Shown: positions 60,488-64,000 of the stretch, piece after piece | How the letters are laid out: each line of letters opens with the position of its first letter | How positions within the stretch are numbered: the stretch's first letter is position 1 | Assembly (NCBI RefSeq): GCF_003073045.1 | Contig: NC_037591.1 | Span: forward strand, 27,251,319 to 27,315,318 | Direction of reading: 5' to 3' | Length of the DNA: 64,000 nucleotides | Source: Pomacea canaliculata | Lineage: Eukaryota; Mollusca; Gastropoda; Architaenioglossa; Ampullariidae | Notes under the pieces: model-generated | The model's input: only the letters and a program-made list of their open reading frames with translations | The model's database searches: none | Told to the model about the DNA's origin: nothing | Made by a program: the position numbers and the translations under genes

Positions 60488-61270
60488 CTCCAGAAAATAT
60501 GGGCAGACGGACAGACGTATTTAATGAGAAGTTATTTGCATAGAAATAGGGGGTCATCAAACCCATTTATTATATGATAAATTATTGATAAGAATGTCAA
60601 ACCAATATTCGTTTACAAAAATGAAAACAAAATGGTAAACGCGGGAAGATAACATTTCGATCAGTTTAGTGTTCATGAAGTGCCTGATGTTTACTCCAAA
60701 CTCCTCCATTTTTATTAATAGAAGCCTTCCTCTACTCTCTCGTCTCAGTGAAAGGGACATAAACGGATATTGCTAATCCCTCGTATTAGTCCGTGAGTGC
60801 AATTAGCTCCCCTTACCGAAATAAACTCATGTAAAAATAAAAATTGACTTAATCTTAATGGCTCTGTGCTGCTGCTGTGGTCGGGAGATCTTTTGATCAT
60901 TGTCAAACGCACCTTACAGAAGACAGTAACAACTCTATTTACCAATAAGAGGGGCAAAACAGTTTACAGGCCCATAAAACAAACTAGCCGGTTGTTGTAA
61001 TGTCCTGCATAAAGAAACTGAACAAACATTTTCAACTTAAAGAGGTATCGACAATAAAAGGACACACCTTCACTTACTTTGATTCTTTGTCGCATCCTTT
61101 GCTGTTTGTCAGAACAAAGCAAAGAGAGGTCTTTCGCAGAACTTCTTTTTTCGGACACAAGTTTACAACACCACAGCGACAGACAACAACATCATGACAT
61201 CACATGAGAGCTTTGCTGTGAACTGGGAAAATAAAAGCTAGACTAAGGTGAGGCACAACACCTTCCTTAC

Positions 61271-61333
61271 TTTGGTAATCACCGCCAGTCGCTTGTCCAC
61301 GGTAAACGTCTTGGAGAAGTCTGGCACCGCCAT
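61271..61333 (-). CDS. Probable first coding exon of a minus-strand gene (likely DCX-EMAP)
   Basis: ATG at 61333 in a good Kozak context (GCCATCATGG) opens 21 codons beginning MAVPDFSKTFTVDKR, ending in phase 0 at a GTAAGG donor. The frame also stays open upstream to an ATG at 61447. Gene identity is inferred from position and phase only: it could be the start of DCX-EMAP or of another gene. Confidence 0.5.
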
Positions 61334-61475
61334 GATGGCGGAGTGTACTCTTCTCTCCTTCTTAAGTTCCTTTCTCCTCTCGTCTGTCTTGTGAACGTTC
61401 GCCCCCTGGTCACGCTCTCCCGTACCCGAGAAACAGCGGATGTACACAAACGTGGATGTACATGGCTACAGCAAC

Positions 61476-61571
61476 ATGGCGACTGTTAAAGAAACTAAGG
61501 GACACGGCCTGTATCGACCTCTTGGGCCTCGATTAATATTTCAGCATCTCAACGCCTCCAGCTTGCCAAAG
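61476..61571 (+). CDS. Candidate first exon of a divergent plus-strand gene
   Basis: ATG in AGCAACATGGCGACT opens 32 codons (MATVKETKGHGLYRPLG ... NASSLPK) to a GTGGGT donor in phase 0. No protein family recognised. It lies head-to-head with the minus-strand start at 61333, which suggests a shared promoter. No downstream exon could be identified in the rest of the window. Confidence 0.35.
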
Positions 61572-61679
61572 GTGGGTATGAAAGTCAGTCTCTCTTCCTT
61601 CCTTCTCTTGCCCGCTCGCTCGCTACGTTCCGCCTCTTCCTCAGATATACTTCCGGTGACGCCATCTTTGTTGGTGTGA

Positions 61680-64000
61680 GTTTTGAGTGAAAACTGTTGC
61701 TTTGTCTGATGACGACTCATTAACGTTTCCATGTAGAAGACGACTGATAGTGGATAACAAGAGTGAGAAACCAAGGACAACGAGAAAGATGCAGAATGTA
61801 TGTCTTTTAGAAATCAGCTTTAGATAAGTTTTAAATGTCCTTGATCTCGACAAGTGATAAGACAAAACATTTTTTCGGATTAAAAAAAAATAATAATAAT
61901 GTGTGCAAAAGATGGAAACAGGAATAAGGAATTTCAGATGAAACAGAATGATGAATAGCCTGGTGAGCGATGTCTGCTTACAGTTAAGCTATTCCCAGCG
62001 CCTTCCACATGTAATTTGATATGCAAGAAAGCAGAGTAAGAAAGAGAACGATTGACTCACTCTTGAAATCCACGGTGTCCTAACAAATAATGCAAAGAAA
62101 ACATTCAAGACCCCCTCGATGGAGTTTTGTAAACGCACACTGGAAAGGAGTTAGTATATAATGTGTACAGAGCTTTGTCTCCCAGGACAATACAGGTTAG
62201 TGCCATCCAAGACGAACGGCGTGTGACAAAAGGGGAAACCACTCTAGCGTGCTTATGTTCCGGTTCATGGAAGCGTGACACGCGGCTCAAAACATACTTC
62301 GATAATTTAAAGAGTCCTGTGTGAAGCTTGCAATTTCTTAGGGGAATGGTGCAAGGCTTCCAGCTTTTTCTCCTAGCTTATTGTCAACTACTCGTCCTTG
62401 GGGGAATGTTTGCTCAGGTGAACCATAGGTAGGTCACACATACACACACGCAAGTACACATTCACACAGATGCACACAAACACGCTCGAACACGACCACA
62501 AACTGAATCCATTTTTACGTGAAAAAGCGCGAATAATATTCATTATCGGATATAAATCGGGTCGAAGTGTATTCACATTCAACTTTAAGATTTTTCACCT
62601 TTTGGGAAAAATGTAGACATGTCGGCATGTTGGGCGTTTATGAATGAAACAAGAAATAAATGTATACAAATAAATGCTTCCTGCTTCACATAAACATAGG
62701 ACAATTGCCACATTTAAGAAAAAAGAGGAGTGGCTAAAAATTTCGGGATGGAAAACAATTATTTCCCCACAATCGCGTGTAAAACACACATATATATATA
62801 CTGTGCAACACAAAGAATTAAAGCTGCCCTGCAAATTCATCCAAGCCACAAGGTTTGATTTCGATTTACCAAGCGCAGTCGTCGAAATGCGGGTATGATG
62901 GATCTGGGTATCATGAAATAGAATTTTGAACATGAATACAACTAGGAAGAGGTGAGCGAGGTGGGACAAGACTGACCCCTACAGAGCTTTTCTTGTCAAC
63001 GAGTGTCGCCTGCGTCAACGACTGAAGATGAGTCTGTTGAAAGTACAAAACATGGCGGCCTCCAAAAACGGAAGTGTAGCTGTATGTCAGTAATGACTGT
63101 AAATAAACAGTTCATTCAAAAACCCGAAATTTTATACAGAGACGATTCACTCAATATGTATCATTTAAGAGTAATTTTCCATTTGCCTTGTTCTTTCATC
63201 TGTTAATGGTGTTGAAAGGTTCGACAACTCCCATGCTGCTGATTGTAATGAAATAATAACATGACCTCGTAATGTTCTATCATTCTTAATTCTCCACGAA
63301 CTGGTAATGTTATAACATTCATCTGTTAATGCCCCACAATACATCAATTGTACTGCTACATCCTGAAAACCTCGTAAAACTTCAATCAATCAATTTACAT
63401 CAATATAAATGTGATTTTACATCAACATTAACTCAGAAGGTGGCGCCACCCTGAACTCTCAACGCTACATCACCACGAGCGCGTAATGTAATACCAGAAC
63501 AAACAAATCACATGACAATAAAACACCAACCGCAGTGGTCCAAGAGAGACAAGCCTGTCAACAAGAGCGGAATGAAACATTGTATGACGAGTTGTTCCCC
63601 TTTGTTGCGGTGTTTTTTTGGCGGGTGGTTGTGAAACGTTTTCCGTAACGGCTTAGCATCTTTGTCCCCGCTGGCAGCCATTGTCGCAGCTTGACTGCTA
63701 GAAATCGTTGAGTGTTATTGTAATCTTAGCCGCCATTGTCCCTTTACTGGCGGTTAGGACAGCATTTGTTTACCAGGTCGATACCACGTTTGAAGGTTTG
63801 TACTTGATGTTTGAGTATGCGTGAGTTTGAGTTATGCATGATTGTGCATTGCAATAGGTTCTCATTCGCAAATGCAATAATTCCACACAGCCAGCCACCT
63901 AGACAAACAGATAAACATTGCATCAAACGGACCAAAGTGGGAAAAAAAGAAGAAAAATCAACAATAACATCAGCCACAACAACAAAATCGGAAAGGCAAA
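61680..64000. other. Region without an identified gene
   Basis: Mostly AT-rich spacer or intron. At 63046-63060 the sequence ACAAAACATGGCGGCC matches the YY1 core promoter motif, and an ETS-like GGAAG follows, so a transcription start may be here. GC rises again from 63600 to 63760 (CCGCCATTGTC repeated). No exon is supportable. Confidence 0.4.

Overview
The window is a eukaryotic, intron-rich, AT-rich chromosome segment. It looks like a lophotrochozoan, most likely a mollusc. That is inferred from a DDI protease that still has a UBA domain, a fused doublecortin/EMAP gene, tRNA-derived SINEs and short DNA transposons. No prokaryotic operon, CRISPR array or rRNA was seen. Five protein genes can be assembled exon by exon, with canonical GT-AG introns and compatible phases.

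Layout: (1) 1-7246, plus strand: the 3' two thirds of a PLEKHG5-type RhoGEF (DH, PH, long Ser-rich tail, PDZ-binding C-terminus). (2) 7247-15240: 3'UTR and intergenic DNA with SINE and hAT debris. (3) 15353-23479, plus: a complete DDI1/DDI2 aspartic protease (UBL, helical domain, retropepsin, UBA), with MITEs in its introns. (4) 27625-29193, minus: complete TMEM107, a ciliary transition-zone membrane protein, convergent with DDI. (5) 30022-31842: a 1.8-kb non-autonomous DNA transposon. (6) 32710-39149, plus: a GPI-anchored alkaline phosphatase with 10 exons, four apparent one-base deletions and one in-frame stop. (7) 42166-54689, minus: a DCX-EMAP type gene with two doublecortin domains, a HELP motif and EML WD40 propellers; its 5' exons probably extend to about 61.3 kb. 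(8) 54.7-64 kb: 5' introns of that gene, promoter-like motifs (X-box, NRF-1, ETS, YY1) and possible first exons.

TMEM107 and DCX-EMAP are both cilium or microtubule genes. PLEKHG5, DDI2 and ALPL have unrelated roles (Rho signalling, proteasome shuttling, phosphate hydrolysis), so I see no gene cluster acting as one system.

The most useful observations are: a ten-base last coding exon that restores a -SEV PDZ ligand on PLEKHG5; a recurring pattern of single-base deletions in short homopolymers within otherwise conserved exons, which points to assembly error or recent decay; three in-phase copies of a splice donor in DCX-EMAP; a 343-bp fold-back MITE with a 9-bp target duplication; and a perfect X-box next to an NRF-1 palindrome. 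I did not find a clearly new biological system.
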